Positions 10,627-18,711 are shown, counted from the first letter of the stretch. The stretch: DNA of 64,000 bases from CAZNPL01 sp964574815 (GCA_964574815.1 CAZNPL010000027.1:32994-96993), one strand, 5' to 3'. Numbers and translations: made by a program. The notes: a model not told the origin generated them from the sequence alone.

Positions 10627-11691
10627 CTACGATTCCTTGCTTTCGATCATGCCGCGTAATTGCGCCACCTGGCGCTCCAGTTCACGCAACCGCTGCCTCA
10701 TCTCGGGCAACTTCTTGGTCGCCGCCACCTGCCGGCCGAATGCGACCCGGTCGACGGCCGGCGAGCCGACGTACTCGCCCGCGGTCTTCAAGCTGGTGTT
10801 GACGCCGCTCTGGGCGCCCACCTTGACGTCGTCGGCGATCTTCAAATGCCCGGTCACGCCCACCTGACCCGCCAGTGTGACGCGATTGCCGATCGTCGCC
10901 GATCCGGCGATGCCCACGTGGCCGACGATCATGCAGTGCTCCCCCACGCTGGCCCCATGGCCGATTACCACGTTGTTGCTGAACTTGGTGCCTTTCCCTA
11001 CGCGCGTCAGCCCCAGCGTGGCACGGTCGAAAGAGCAATTCGCGCCGATCTCGACGTCGTCCTCGATGATGATGCGCCCGACCTGAGGAATCTTGATCCA
11101 TCGCCCGCGGTGAGGCGCGTATCCGAGCCCGTCCTGCCCGATGACCGATCCGGCGTGGATGGTGACGCGATTTCCTATAGTAGAGCCGTCATAGATGACT
11201 ACGTTGGGAAACAGAGTCACGTCGTCTCCGATCGTCGTGCCGTCGCCAATGTAGCATCCGGGGTAGATCACGGCCTTGCGCCCAATGGCCACATCATCGC
11301 CGCAGGTAACGTACGGGCCGACGTGCGAATCGTCGCCGATGCTCGCCGAGCGCGCGATCGCCGCGCGTTCGTCAATACCCCATTTCGGGTGCGCCCGATG
11401 GCCGTGCAGGCGAATGATGGCCGCCGTGACCGCCGCATACGGATCGTCGCAACGAACCGCCGTCAGCCGCTCAGGAAGGGGCGTCGTGCGATCCAGGATG
11501 ACCACGGACGCCTGGGTCGTGGCCAGGTGGCCGGTGTACTTGGGGTTGGAAAGGAACGTGATCTGCCCGGGGCCGGCGTCCTCCAGCGTGCCGACGCCGG
11601 TGATGCGTAGATCGCGGTCGCCCACGATTTCGTTGTCGAACCCCTGTTGCGACAGGAACTCGCAGAACTCAGCCACCGTCAAACCGGACAA
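10627..11691 (-). CDS. lpxD: UDP-3-O-acylglucosamine N-acyltransferase LpxD
   Basis: About 354 residues from a TTG at 11691 with GGAG nine bases upstream; a longer upstream reading is Arg-rich and lacks LpxD character. The N-terminal LpxD domain contains GPGQITFLSNPKY. The rest is left-handed beta-helix built from hexapeptide repeats, including HAGSVIGQDGLGYA and QVGRIIIEDDVEIGANCSFD, and ends in a short coiled C-terminus. LpxD adds the N-linked acyl chain in lipid A synthesis. Together with the adjacent lpxI and the distant lptD it shows that the organism makes LPS. Confidence 0.93.
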   Translation of the reverse strand: MSGLTVAEFCEFLSQQGFDNEIVGDRDLRITGVGTLEDAGPGQITFLSNPKYTGHLATTQASVVILDRTTPLPERLTAVRCDDPYAAVTAAIIRLHGHRAHPKWGIDERAAIARSASIGDDSHVGPYVTCGDDVAIGRKAVIYPGCYIGDGTTIGDDVTLFPNVVIYDGSTIGNRVTIHAGSVIGQDGLGYAPHRGRWIKIPQVGRIIIEDDVEIGANCSFDRATLGLTRVGKGTKFSNNVVIGHGASVGEHCMIVGHVGIAGSATIGNRVTLAGQVGVTGHLKIADDVKVGAQSGVNTSLKTAGEYVGSPAVDRVAFGRQVAATKKLPEMRQRLRELERQVAQLRGMIESKES

Positions 11692-12007
11692 AGCAAGCCA
11701 TCTCCATGAGCCATCGCGGCGCGCTCTGCACCGAAGCGCGAACGCGGCACACCGGCGGCAGAGAGCACGAGGGAATCGTAGTCGGCGGTTCAAGTCAACG
11801 TCAACTGCGGCGACCCACGCTGCAAACGGTGCGCGGACAATTCAAATCGGTGCCACTGATCCGCCTCAGGCAGACCTGCCGTTCCTGTTGCCTGAAGCGG
11901 TACGCGGTAAACGCCACGAGCGGGACCGCCTGTGGCGTGGCCACGTCCTCGCACGGGCGGTCGTATCGGGTGTGCCGGCCCCGCTTGCGCGTGTTAGAAT
12001 CAACGTG
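11692..12007. other. Intergenic region between divergent lpxD and uvrC
   Basis: 316 bases that must hold the promoters for lpxD (leftward) and uvrC (rightward). Frames are open here but lack coding character. I found no convincing paired -35/-10 elements and no strong hairpin. Confidence 0.5.
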
Positions 12008-13384
12008 ATGAGCGAGGATGAACGACTGGGTTCGCTGCGCCACACGATTTCGCGGTTTCCCAAGACGCCCGGCGTCTATCTCATGAAGGACGCCGAGGGA
12101 CGGGTCCTCTACGTCGGCAAGGCAAAGGACCTCCGCGCGCGTGTCGGCAGTTACTTTCAGCCGTCGGCGGATCTTCTGAATACGCGAGGACCCGAAATCG
12201 CCCGGATGTCCACCATGGTCGTCGACGTGGACTTCCTGGACTGCGAGACGGAGGTGGACGCCGTGTTGAAGGAGAGCCGGCTGATCAAGGACATCCAGCC
12301 GCCCTTCAACGCAATGCAGAAGGACGACAAGACCTTCCCCTACGTTGAAATCACCACGCGCGAGGATTTCCCCGGCGTCTACGTGACGCGCACGCCGAGA
12401 CTCAAACGCAGCAAGCTCTACGGGCCGTTCTCGAGTCCGTCGGCCGTCCGCGATGCGGTCAACGCGCTCCAGAAGGTATTCAAGTTCCGCACCTGCGAAT
12501 TGGAAATCCACGATGGCGACGAGTCCCGGCGGTTCTTTCGGCCCTGCCTGCTGCATGCGATCAATCAGTGCACCGCGCCATGCGCCGCCCTCATCGGCAA
12601 GGAAGAGTACCGGCGCGACATCGACCGGCTGAAAAAGTTCATGGCCTCCAAGCGGAGCGTCGTGGTGCGGCAGATGGAAAAGGAGATGCAGGCCGCATCG
12701 CAGCGGCGGGATTACGTCGAGGCCGCCCGCCTCCGGGACCGCCTCAAGGCGATCCAGGGGCTGTCGCTGTCGGGCGACGTTCGCGAGGACGCCCAGCCCG
12801 AAGTGTTCTACGTGGACCCGACCCGCGGGCTGGAGCGTCTGGCGGACCTGCTGGGTCTGGAGCAGCCGCCGCGCTGCATCGAGGGCATCGACATCGCAAA
12901 CCTCATGGGCAGCGAGACGGTCGGGGCGCTGGTTTGCTTTATCGACGGAAAGCCATTCAAGAATGCCTACCGGCGCTACCGGATCAGAAGCGTCGAAGGG
13001 ACGGACGACTACGCGAGTATTCGCGAGGTGGTATCGCGCCGCTACCGCCACGCGGCGTTGGGCGAGGAGCTCTATCCCGATGTCATCCTCATCGACGGAG
13101 GGCTCGGGCAGTTGCACGCGGCGCTCGAGGCCTTCGACGAAATGAACCTTCAGCCGCCGATGGTGATCTCGCTGGCCAAGCGGATGGAAGAGATTTACAT
13201 TCAGGCGCGCTCATCGCCGGTGCGGCTGTCGCGCAACAACGAGGCGTTGCGCCTCCTGCAGCAGGTTCGGGACGAGGCACACCGATTCGCGCAGCACTAT
13301 CACCACATCCTGCGCCGGAAGCGGACATTTGATGAGGAGGTCAAGGCCGGGCGGCGCCCGCCGCGGCGCGGAAAGCCCGCCTGA
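12008..13384 (+). CDS. uvrC: UvrC-like excinuclease subunit lacking the helix-hairpin-helix end
   Basis: 458 residues, against roughly 600 for typical UvrC. Domains in order: GIY-YIG nuclease (PKTPGVYLMKDAEGRVLYVG, residues about 18-95), a UVR motif that binds UvrB (about 218-252, RRDYVEAARLRDRLKAI), and the RNase H-like UvrC domain (about 285-430, with GIDIANLMG and VILIDGGLGQLHAALEAF). The protein stops soon after DEAHRFAQHYHHILRRKR, where other UvrCs continue into a tandem helix-hairpin-helix domain. Start is ATG 12008, MSEDERLGSL. It is probably a working 3'-incision subunit of nucleotide excision repair with altered DNA binding. Confidence 0.88.
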   Translation: MSEDERLGSLRHTISRFPKTPGVYLMKDAEGRVLYVGKAKDLRARVGSYFQPSADLLNTRGPEIARMSTMVVDVDFLDCETEVDAVLKESRLIKDIQPPFNAMQKDDKTFPYVEITTREDFPGVYVTRTPRLKRSKLYGPFSSPSAVRDAVNALQKVFKFRTCELEIHDGDESRRFFRPCLLHAINQCTAPCAALIGKEEYRRDIDRLKKFMASKRSVVVRQMEKEMQAASQRRDYVEAARLRDRLKAIQGLSLSGDVREDAQPEVFYVDPTRGLERLADLLGLEQPPRCIEGIDIANLMGSETVGALVCFIDGKPFKNAYRRYRIRSVEGTDDYASIREVVSRRYRHAALGEELYPDVILIDGGLGQLHAALEAFDEMNLQPPMVISLAKRMEEIYIQARSSPVRLSRNNEALRLLQQVRDEAHRFAQHYHHILRRKRTFDEEVKAGRRPPRRGKPA

Positions 13385-13577
13385 TGGCACGCCGGGCCGT
13401 TGCAGCCGCGATCCCGGAGGCGGCTGCAAGCACGGGTGACGGCGTGCGGGTGCCGGTTGCCATCAATTGTTGGTTGCTGCCTTGCATTGTTGTTGCCGTC
13501 TGGGAACGTAGTGGAACATGGGCCGGCGCGGTCCGCGTGGGCGGCGCCACGAGACAATCGATAAATGGAGAGCAATC

Positions 13578-13862
13578 GTGTTTCGAAAGCGAAGTGTCGT
13601 GATGGGGCTGGTCGTTTTGAATGCGGTGCTGGCCGCCGCGGTCCTGTTGAGTGCGTTTTCACCGCCGATGGCGTTCGCGCAGCGTCCGGGGTATGCCCAG
13701 GAGTATGTTGCGGTGACATCTCGCGCGGACCAGGACTATGACGTTCTGTACATGATCAATCTGGCTGAACGAAAACTGCACTGCTTCGTGCCGCTGCGCG
13801 ATCGAAGCGGGCGGGTCGCCTACGGAGCATCTCGTGATCTCGCGCAGGATTTCGGGTCCTAG
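13578..13862 (+). CDS. Small secreted protein of unknown function, paralogue of next gene
   Basis: 94 residues from GTG 13578 with GGAG eight bases upstream. A signal peptide (LVVLNAVLAAAVLLSAFSPP, ending near AFAQ) precedes a short mature domain. The mature part DYDVLYMINLAERKLHCFVP, then VAYGASRDLAQDF, resembles the next gene in order and spacing. The function is unknown. It may be a single repeat-like beta unit of a secreted or periplasmic protein. It is the first of two tandem genes. Confidence 0.7.
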   Translation: MFRKRSVVMGLVVLNAVLAAAVLLSAFSPPMAFAQRPGYAQEYVAVTSRADQDYDVLYMINLAERKLHCFVPLRDRSGRVAYGASRDLAQDFGS

Positions 13863-13903
13863 ACGGCGTCTGAGTGACACAGAAACAAGCTGAGGAGAAA
13901 ACC

Positions 13904-14230
13904 ATGGACCGGAAAGACTTCGCGATCGGAATTCTGAGCACAACGGCCGTCATTCTGTCGGTCACGCTGATATTTCTGCTGCGAACCCCCCAAACTGCTG
14001 TTGCTTCAGGAATGGGAGATCGGGGCGGAGACTACATCATGCTTTCGGGGCAGATGTGGTCGGACGAGGAGCTGCTTTACGTGGTTGACACGGCGAAGGA
14101 CCGGATGATCACCTACCGGTTTGATCGTCGCCAGAACCAGATTGTCGTGGCACACGGGACGGACCTCGAAAAGCTCGTGGCGCCGGAACAGTCGGGCGGC
14201 GGTCAACGCGGCTCCCGTCGGAGGCCTTAG
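13904..14230 (+). CDS. Small membrane-anchored or secreted protein, paralogue of preceding gene
   Basis: 108 residues from ATG 13904, preceded by GAGGAG. One hydrophobic N-terminal segment (STTAVILSVTLIFLLRT) serves as signal or anchor. The mature part DEELLYVVDTAKDRMITYRF, then VVAHGTDLEKL, matches the preceding gene in pattern, so the two look like a tandem duplication. The tail is Gly/Arg-rich. No known family was recognised. It probably shares a transcript with the gene 41 bases upstream. Confidence 0.7.
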   Translation: MDRKDFAIGILSTTAVILSVTLIFLLRTPQTAVASGMGDRGGDYIMLSGQMWSDEELLYVVDTAKDRMITYRFDRRQNQIVVAHGTDLEKLVAPEQSGGGQRGSRRRP

Positions 14231-14505
14231 GGCGGGCGGATACCGCGAAAAGTCGGCAAGAGCCGACGGGACGATAACCGCGGGTCGACCGGCCGTGACA
14301 CGGACAGGCAAAGCAGCGGAAAGTTTGCCGGCGCCACGCTGCCGGGGGTGTCGAAAAGGTACGCGGATTATCGGAGCATAGCGCCGAGCGGGCCCTGAAC
14401 CGGTACAATACGATGTGCGGGCGCGCGGAAGGGCGGCAGCTTTGCGCCGAGTCCGCGGGTGCCCGGGGGCGGGGTTCTGCAGTTCGGATGGGAAGGGAGA
14501 TGGCG

Positions 14506-15420
14506 ATGGTCGTGTGGACACCAAGATTCGCGTGGGCGATGCTGCTCGCGGCGCTGCTGACGACGACCGGATTCGGGCAGCCGCGCTTGTTCACGATTCC
14601 TCTGGGTGCCGATCCGGCCGCATTTGCCTCAGGAACGACCGAGATGGAAGCTCCGGCCGGGGGAAGGGTGTGCGTGGAGTTCCGCCTGAGTGGCGAGCCG
14701 ACCGAACTGTTCGCGGCGAACCTGCTGATACAAGAGCCGTTTGGCTGGCCGGACAATGGCCTGCTCATCGTCGAAGACTCGCCGAAAATCGATCGCACCC
14801 ACCCGGACTTCGTTGGGAATTTTTTCCCATCCTCTCCGCTGGTCGTGCAACAGAACTGCTGTTGTGCCGCCGCCTGCCAGTGCCCGCCGGACGGCGGCTG
14901 CGACGCTGATTTCCGCGTCGGCTACCTCATCGCCGCCCTCGCGCCCGAGGATTTCGCGACGGTTCCGGAAACGGCGGTTTATCTCGGACAGCATTGCTAC
15001 CAGGCCGGCCCCCAGCTTGGCTCGTTCGTCGTCGAATGGCTCGAGCCGGAGCTTTCCACAAAACTGGTGGCGCCGGGCGAAACCGAGCCGATGCTCGGCG
15101 TCGTTTACGACCCCCATGTCGTTCACGTCGTGGAGTGCACCGAGCGTGCGCAGTGCTTGATCGACGATCCCTGCGCTCGGGAGGCGTGTGTCGAAGGCGT
15201 ATGCACCTACACCGATGTGGCCTACGGGGACGTGGATGGTAATGGCGTCCGCAACCTCTTCGACATTATCTGCATCATCAAAGGTATGGGGGGAGAATTT
15301 GAGCGATGCACCTTTGAAGACGCCGATATCGAGCCGTGCGGCGGAAACGGTCTCCTCGACGACTTCGACGTGATGGCCGCTGCGGAAGCGACCATCGGAG
15401 TGGACCCCTGCTGCCGGTAG
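14506..15420 (+). CDS. Secreted protein with dockerin-like calcium-binding tail
   Basis: About 304 residues from ATG 14506, chosen because AAGGGAG precedes it and a clean signal peptide (WAMLLAALLTTTGFGQ) follows; ATGs at 14488 and 14500 are alternatives. The mature protein is Cys-rich, with QQNCCCAAACQCPPDGGC in the middle. A CxxxxxC-type segment VECTERAQCLIDDPCAREAC precedes the tail. The C-terminus holds a dockerin-like motif, GDVDGNGVRNLFDIICIIKG, followed by a weaker second copy (GGNGLLDDFDVMAAAE). In planctomycetes such tails end many secreted proteins. The partner and function are unknown. Confidence 0.75.
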   Translation: MVVWTPRFAWAMLLAALLTTTGFGQPRLFTIPLGADPAAFASGTTEMEAPAGGRVCVEFRLSGEPTELFAANLLIQEPFGWPDNGLLIVEDSPKIDRTHPDFVGNFFPSSPLVVQQNCCCAAACQCPPDGGCDADFRVGYLIAALAPEDFATVPETAVYLGQHCYQAGPQLGSFVVEWLEPELSTKLVAPGETEPMLGVVYDPHVVHVVECTERAQCLIDDPCAREACVEGVCTYTDVAYGDVDGNGVRNLFDIICIIKGMGGEFERCTFEDADIEPCGGNGLLDDFDVMAAAEATIGVDPCCR

Positions 15421-15779
15421 GCGCCCGCGATTGACTCGGACGCACGGCCCTCAGCCGATTCGACTTCGACAAAATCGTTCCAAAGCAACCAATTCCTGCC
15501 GGATGCCGGCGATGGGCCGTGCGTCCGCGATAAAGTGCCGCTGGGGCAATGTCCCCCCTGTGGCTTGCTAGACAGCGCTTTCCCGTCCACGATCTGAGTG
15601 TTAAGACACGTTCTCGTGTCACAACTTCCGCCGGCATTCCACGAGCAACGTACGATATTGGGCCTCAGCGGTTGCGGACTCGCCCGCTTGCTACGGTTGT
15701 AAAGTCCAGCCCGGATGCGGTAACGCCGATGTTTCAAGGAGCGACTGGACGATCTCGTACGATATCCGATGCTACCAGT
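15421..15779. other. Gene-free stretch with a 14-bp inverted repeat
   Basis: 359 bases with no convincing gene. A perfect 14-bp inverted repeat is present: CGGACGCACGGCCC at 15437-15450 and its complement at 15515-15528, with a 64-base spacer. It starts just after the dockerin gene stop and could fold as a long stem in the 3' end of that transcript. The rest shows nothing recognisable. Confidence 0.5.
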
Positions 15780-16271
15780 ATGCAGACGCTGACGGCCCGT
15801 GACCTCGCTGAGCGGTTCAAGGTGGATCAGACCACCGTCTGTCACTGGCGGGATGCGGGCTACCTGCCGACCCCGATCAAATCCTCGCGGCCCGAGGCCC
15901 TCTGGGACGCCAATGTCATCGACGCGTGGGAACACACTGGATACAGGGAAAGCTTCGAGCAGTGGCTGGAAAACAGGCGGTTCATTGAGAACGCCGAACA
16001 ACTCTGCCGACTCGCCGAGCGCGATGACCGGATGGCGCAGGAATTGCGCGATCTGGCCCGGGCCGGGCTGGAGGCTCTGGCCGACGTGAGCCTGACCACC
16101 GGCTGGCGCGCCACGCTGGGCATGACGCTCTGCACGCTCAACTGGTGGGAGGGGATGGGCGAGTCGTCTGCGAAGATCCGGCGGGTGGCCGAGAGGATGG
16201 CCGAGGAGATTCGGACCTTCCGCAGCCAACGCCGGGTGGAACGCCAGTCCGTCGGTGTCGAACAGCAATAG
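15780..16271 (+). CDS. Helix-turn-helix DNA-binding protein (MerR/AlpA-like)
   Basis: 163 residues from ATG 15780. An ATG at 15729 in the same frame is possible; neither has a good ribosome site. The N-terminus LTARDLAERFKVDQTTVCHW, then RDAGYLPTPI, is a winged-helix domain of the MerR/AlpA/excisionase class. The rest is helical and charged (ENAEQLCRLAERDDRMAQEL) without a recognised domain. Such proteins regulate prophage or integrated-element genes. It lies outside the att-bounded element, so it may be a chromosomal regulator or a relic of another insertion. Confidence 0.6.
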   Translation: MQTLTARDLAERFKVDQTTVCHWRDAGYLPTPIKSSRPEALWDANVIDAWEHTGYRESFEQWLENRRFIENAEQLCRLAERDDRMAQELRDLARAGLEALADVSLTTGWRATLGMTLCTLNWWEGMGESSAKIRRVAERMAEEIRTFRSQRRVERQSVGVEQQ

Positions 16272-16293
16272 AAACCAGTCCCGAAACCTTTGA

Positions 16294-16328
16294 TGGGTGC
16301 CACTGGCGGCTCGTCCGCCAGTGTTTTG
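16294..16328. repeat. Dispersed hairpin repeat, GGGTGCCACTGGC family, copy 1
   Basis: GGGTGC is followed by a perfect 9-bp stem, CACTGGCGG and CCGCCAGTG with loop CTCGT, then TTTT. It lies between two convergent genes and could act as a terminator. Similar hairpins occur at 58477-58499 and, degraded, at 47558-47576. Confidence 0.65.
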
Positions 16329-16378
16329 CCGGCTTTAACGGAGTATTGTGACAGATTCCAATCAGGCCGCGGCAGACC

Positions 16379-17107
16379 TTACTCGCACGTCCCGGCGTTG
16401 CACACGTCCAGCGCATCGCAGCAGTCGGCATCCTGCGTGCAACCTGTCCGGCCGCTCAGAACACAGCACGTGTTCGTCGGACCCCCTTGCTCCTGGCAGG
16501 TCGTGCGGGTGCCGCCGTCGCAGCAATCGTTCTCCACGGCGCACGAGTAGCCCACATTTTTGCAACCGCCCGTCCCGAACGCGGCGCTGAAGCTGGGACC
16601 GCTGGCGTACGCCCCGGAGGCGATGAAAGACGACACCAGCGGAGCGGCCACCAAAAACTTGGCAAATCCGGTGTCCAGGAAATCGCGCCTCGACGGATCC
16701 GTTGGACACTGCGGGAAATCCGGGAGATCCAAGCCCGCTTCGGCCGTTGCAGCATCGGGTGGAAGCCGCTTCACCCGTTCCATGACAGTCGATTGTCCTT
16801 GCCGGACCTCGCATGCGCTCCGCGCATGAGGCTCCTCGAGCAGACCGGCGTGCTGCAACTGTTTGAGGGCCTCCTCCACCCAGGAGAGGGCCTGCTCGGG
16901 TGACACGTTGAATCGCTCGCCGGTCAGCGTGACGAGCTCATCCGCGGACTGCACGTTGTCACACGCCTTCCACACCAACAGGGCGGCGGCGTTGAGATGA
17001 TGGACCCGTCCGGAACGAAAATCGTATACCAGCCCCTCGCCTTGCACCTCCTCCGCCGTCAGATCGGGCCTGCGCGGCAACACTGTATCATGGGCACTTA
17101 AGGCCAT
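16379..17107 (-). CDS. PqqD-domain protein with internal Tat-like motif and cysteine-rich tail
   Basis: 242 residues from ATG 17107, with AAGGA upstream. Residues about 10-88 form a PqqD-type domain: PRRPDLTAEEVQGEGLVYDF, HHLNAAALLVWKACD and a helix ending LKQLQHAGLL. PqqD-like domains bind leader peptides of modified peptides. Near residue 140 lies SRRDFLDTGFAKFL followed by a hydrophobic run ending ASGAYASG, which reads as an internal twin-arginine signal. The last 63 residues hold 12 cysteines in two consecutive C-C-CC-C-C sextets, as in knottins. No maturase or peptidase gene is adjacent. Function is unknown; it is unlikely to be true PqqD of PQQ synthesis. Confidence 0.75.
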   Translation of the reverse strand: MALSAHDTVLPRRPDLTAEEVQGEGLVYDFRSGRVHHLNAAALLVWKACDNVQSADELVTLTGERFNVSPEQALSWVEEALKQLQHAGLLEEPHARSACEVRQGQSTVMERVKRLPPDAATAEAGLDLPDFPQCPTDPSRRDFLDTGFAKFLVAAPLVSSFIASGAYASGPSFSAAFGTGGCKNVGYSCAVENDCCDGGTRTTCQEQGGPTNTCCVLSGRTGCTQDADCCDALDVCNAGTCE

Positions 17108-17549
17108 CGGTTCGTACGTCCTTTGGACCGGGCGGCGGCGTGAACCGCTCTGCGATGTGCCTGTTCGCCGTAAACATGTTCCCCGTTTTGGAGCGGGCGC
17201 GCGGCGCTCGACGGCGCCGTACCCTGGACCGTGGGCTCTTATCGGCGCGCCGGGCGAAACCAATAAACGGAATCGCGAGTTACCCGGCGCGTTCCGTCAC
17301 TGCTGCATCGTACATGCGTGACTGTAATTAATGTCGCGGCCAACCCGATGCACCGGGATGTTCGGTAGAAAAGGGGTCACTCCCCGGGACGCTTCAGCCC
17401 GGCGCAGCGGTTTCGGCAAGAGCCGCGTGACGGGACACTTGCACCGTGGCAAGCACGTGCCCGGACATGCGCCGGTCGGTATCTATAACGCATCAAGCGC
17501 CCACAACAGACGTCGACGACACTTGGGCATAAAAGTCGGCGATCGACGA
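17108..17549. other. Gene-free stretch left of the mobile element
   Basis: 442 bases upstream of the PqqD-type gene, ending at the left att site. It should carry that gene's promoter. The sequence next to 17,550 should be the original 3' flank of tRNA-Leu before the element inserted. A frame is open through part of it (from 17,331), but it has no recognisable coding content. No clear promoter was found. Confidence 0.5.
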
Positions 17550-17550
17550 C

Positions 17551-17572
17551 TGGGCGAGGCGGGACCCGAACC
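17551..17572. other. attL, left attachment site copy
   Basis: Matches 20 of 22 bases of the tRNA-Leu 3' end. The first 14 (TGGGCGAGGCGGGA) are identical; then CC replaces TT, followed by CGAACC. In a hybrid attL, the bases right of the crossover come from the element, so the CC difference is what integration predicts. Confidence 0.7.
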
Positions 17573-17774
17573 ACATCACGTAACCGGCAGTAACGACAAG
17601 GACTTACGCGAATCGGCGCACCCGCGCGCTGCAAAACCCGACGCATCCCGCGCCCATAGCGGCGCCGATGCCCCCGACTTAGCCGCGATCGTCGAGGCGT
17701 GGCCGACCCTTCCCGCCTACGTAAAGGGGCGCGTTGTCGCGCTCGTGAGAACCGCGCTCGGCGAGCAAGCCTGA
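17551..17774 (+). pseudogene. Displaced C-terminal tail of the element integrase
   Basis: The frame runs from attL to a stop at 17774 and begins GEAGPEPHHV, parallel to GEAGFEPAPG at attR. It ends DLAAIVEAWPTLPAYVKGRV and VALVRTA, a helical tail that I recall at the ends of planctomycete integrases (from memory, unchecked). In the excised circle the integrase frame at attR would join this frame in phase at the shared core, giving about 414 plus 74 residues. In the integrated state it has no promoter or start of its own. It may therefore be a silent fragment rather than a decayed gene. Confidence 0.55.
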
Positions 17775-17865
17775 GCCCGTTCCCGCGTTGCTCGCGAAAA
17801 ACTGCGAAAGGCAACGGCGCGCTGGCACAGCAGGGATTACGCGAGCAAAGGTGTCCGTCACGCAC

Positions 17866-18099
17866 TCATCCACTAAAGTTGACGATGATAGCTGCCATCG
17901 CAATGGCGACGCATCCTATGACGAGGGCGCACAGCGTGCATTTTAGAGCCCACACTGTTGCCGATCCCCAAGCCCTCAACTCCGACCTCAGTGACTTTGT
18001 GTCGCGCGGCGGCAACGGCATGCCGCAGTGTGGGCAGAACTTCGCCTTGGCGGAGATGCTCTCGGCACTGCACCTTGTGTTCGGGCAGGATCGTTCCAT
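17866..18099 (-). CDS. Small zinc-ribbon membrane protein
   Basis: 77 residues. The N-terminus has two cysteine pairs, CPNTRC and CPHC within KFCPHCGMPLPP, typical of a zinc ribbon. A single transmembrane helix (CALVIGCVAIAMAAIIVNF) ends the protein. Zinc-ribbon/single-helix proteins are common and rarely characterised. It is the first gene inside the left end of the element and is read toward attL. Confidence 0.65.
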   Translation of the reverse strand: MERSCPNTRCSAESISAKAKFCPHCGMPLPPRDTKSLRSELRAWGSATVWALKCTLCALVIGCVAIAMAAIIVNFSG

Positions 18100-18141
18100 G
18101 GCGATACCGGATCGATCAGCAGATTCCGCCGACGAAGTACA

Positions 18142-18615
18142 TCAATGGGCGATAAAATGCACGAACGAAGCGATCGCGTCCATGCAATCGACGCACGTCC
18201 CGAAGCCGCCGAGCGGATACTCCTCGCAGGAGCTAACGTTCAGGTCGAGTTGACGCGAATAGCTCATCCCGAGCCACCATGCCTCGTCCATGATCTGCGC
18301 AATGTTGACGATTGACGCATCCACCATCATGGGGCACGCGACTCTAAGTACGTCCATATTGGTGATTTCGGCCGGTGTGATGATTACGACGTTGGGGGGA
18401 GTATCGGCCGGTGGCTCGCGCTCCGGTGGATTCGCTGGTGGCTGCCCGCCGGGCGAGCCTGACGTTTCTGGCCCTGTTGCGGTCGCTTGTGGCAAGAACT
18501 CGATGCTACATCCCGTCAAGAGCGTAGCGGTTACGACCGCCAATCCCACAGCAACGTGACGAACGCACCGTTGCAAGGAAGCGTTGCCTCCCCTGTCGGT
18601 GTAACGCGGATACAT
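18142..18615 (-). CDS. Putative lipoprotein
   Basis: 157 residues with an excellent ribosome site (AAGGAGGAACAGCG before the ATG). The lipobox LLTGC follows a hydrophobic signal (AVGLAVVTATLLTGC), so the protein should be lipidated. The next 40 residues are Pro/Gly-rich (GGQPPANPPEREPPADTPP), a surface linker. The C-terminal domain has several cysteines (CPMM, SSCEEY, GTCVDCMD) and no recognised family. Cell-surface location is inferred. Its place inside the element suggests cargo. Confidence 0.72.
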   Translation of the reverse strand: MYPRYTDRGGNASLQRCVRHVAVGLAVVTATLLTGCSIEFLPQATATGPETSGSPGGQPPANPPEREPPADTPPNVVIITPAEITNMDVLRVACPMMVDASIVNIAQIMDEAWWLGMSYSRQLDLNVSSCEEYPLGGFGTCVDCMDAIASFVHFIAH

Positions 18616-18711
18616 CGCTGTTCCTCCTTATCAGACGACGTGAGTACCTGACGGAAGCGGAACCGTGCCCCCCTCGGATGCTTGTATCTTAGTTCTCTGA
18701 ACCTCCGGCGC

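Noticed and set aside
11276..12007. N-terminal extension of UvrC
   Set aside because: The upstream reading is antisense to lpxD and lacks domain character; UvrC homology starts at 12008.
16379..17107. True PqqD of PQQ biosynthesis
   Set aside because: No pqqA, B, C or E nearby, and the domain is fused to a Tat motif and cysteine-rich tail.
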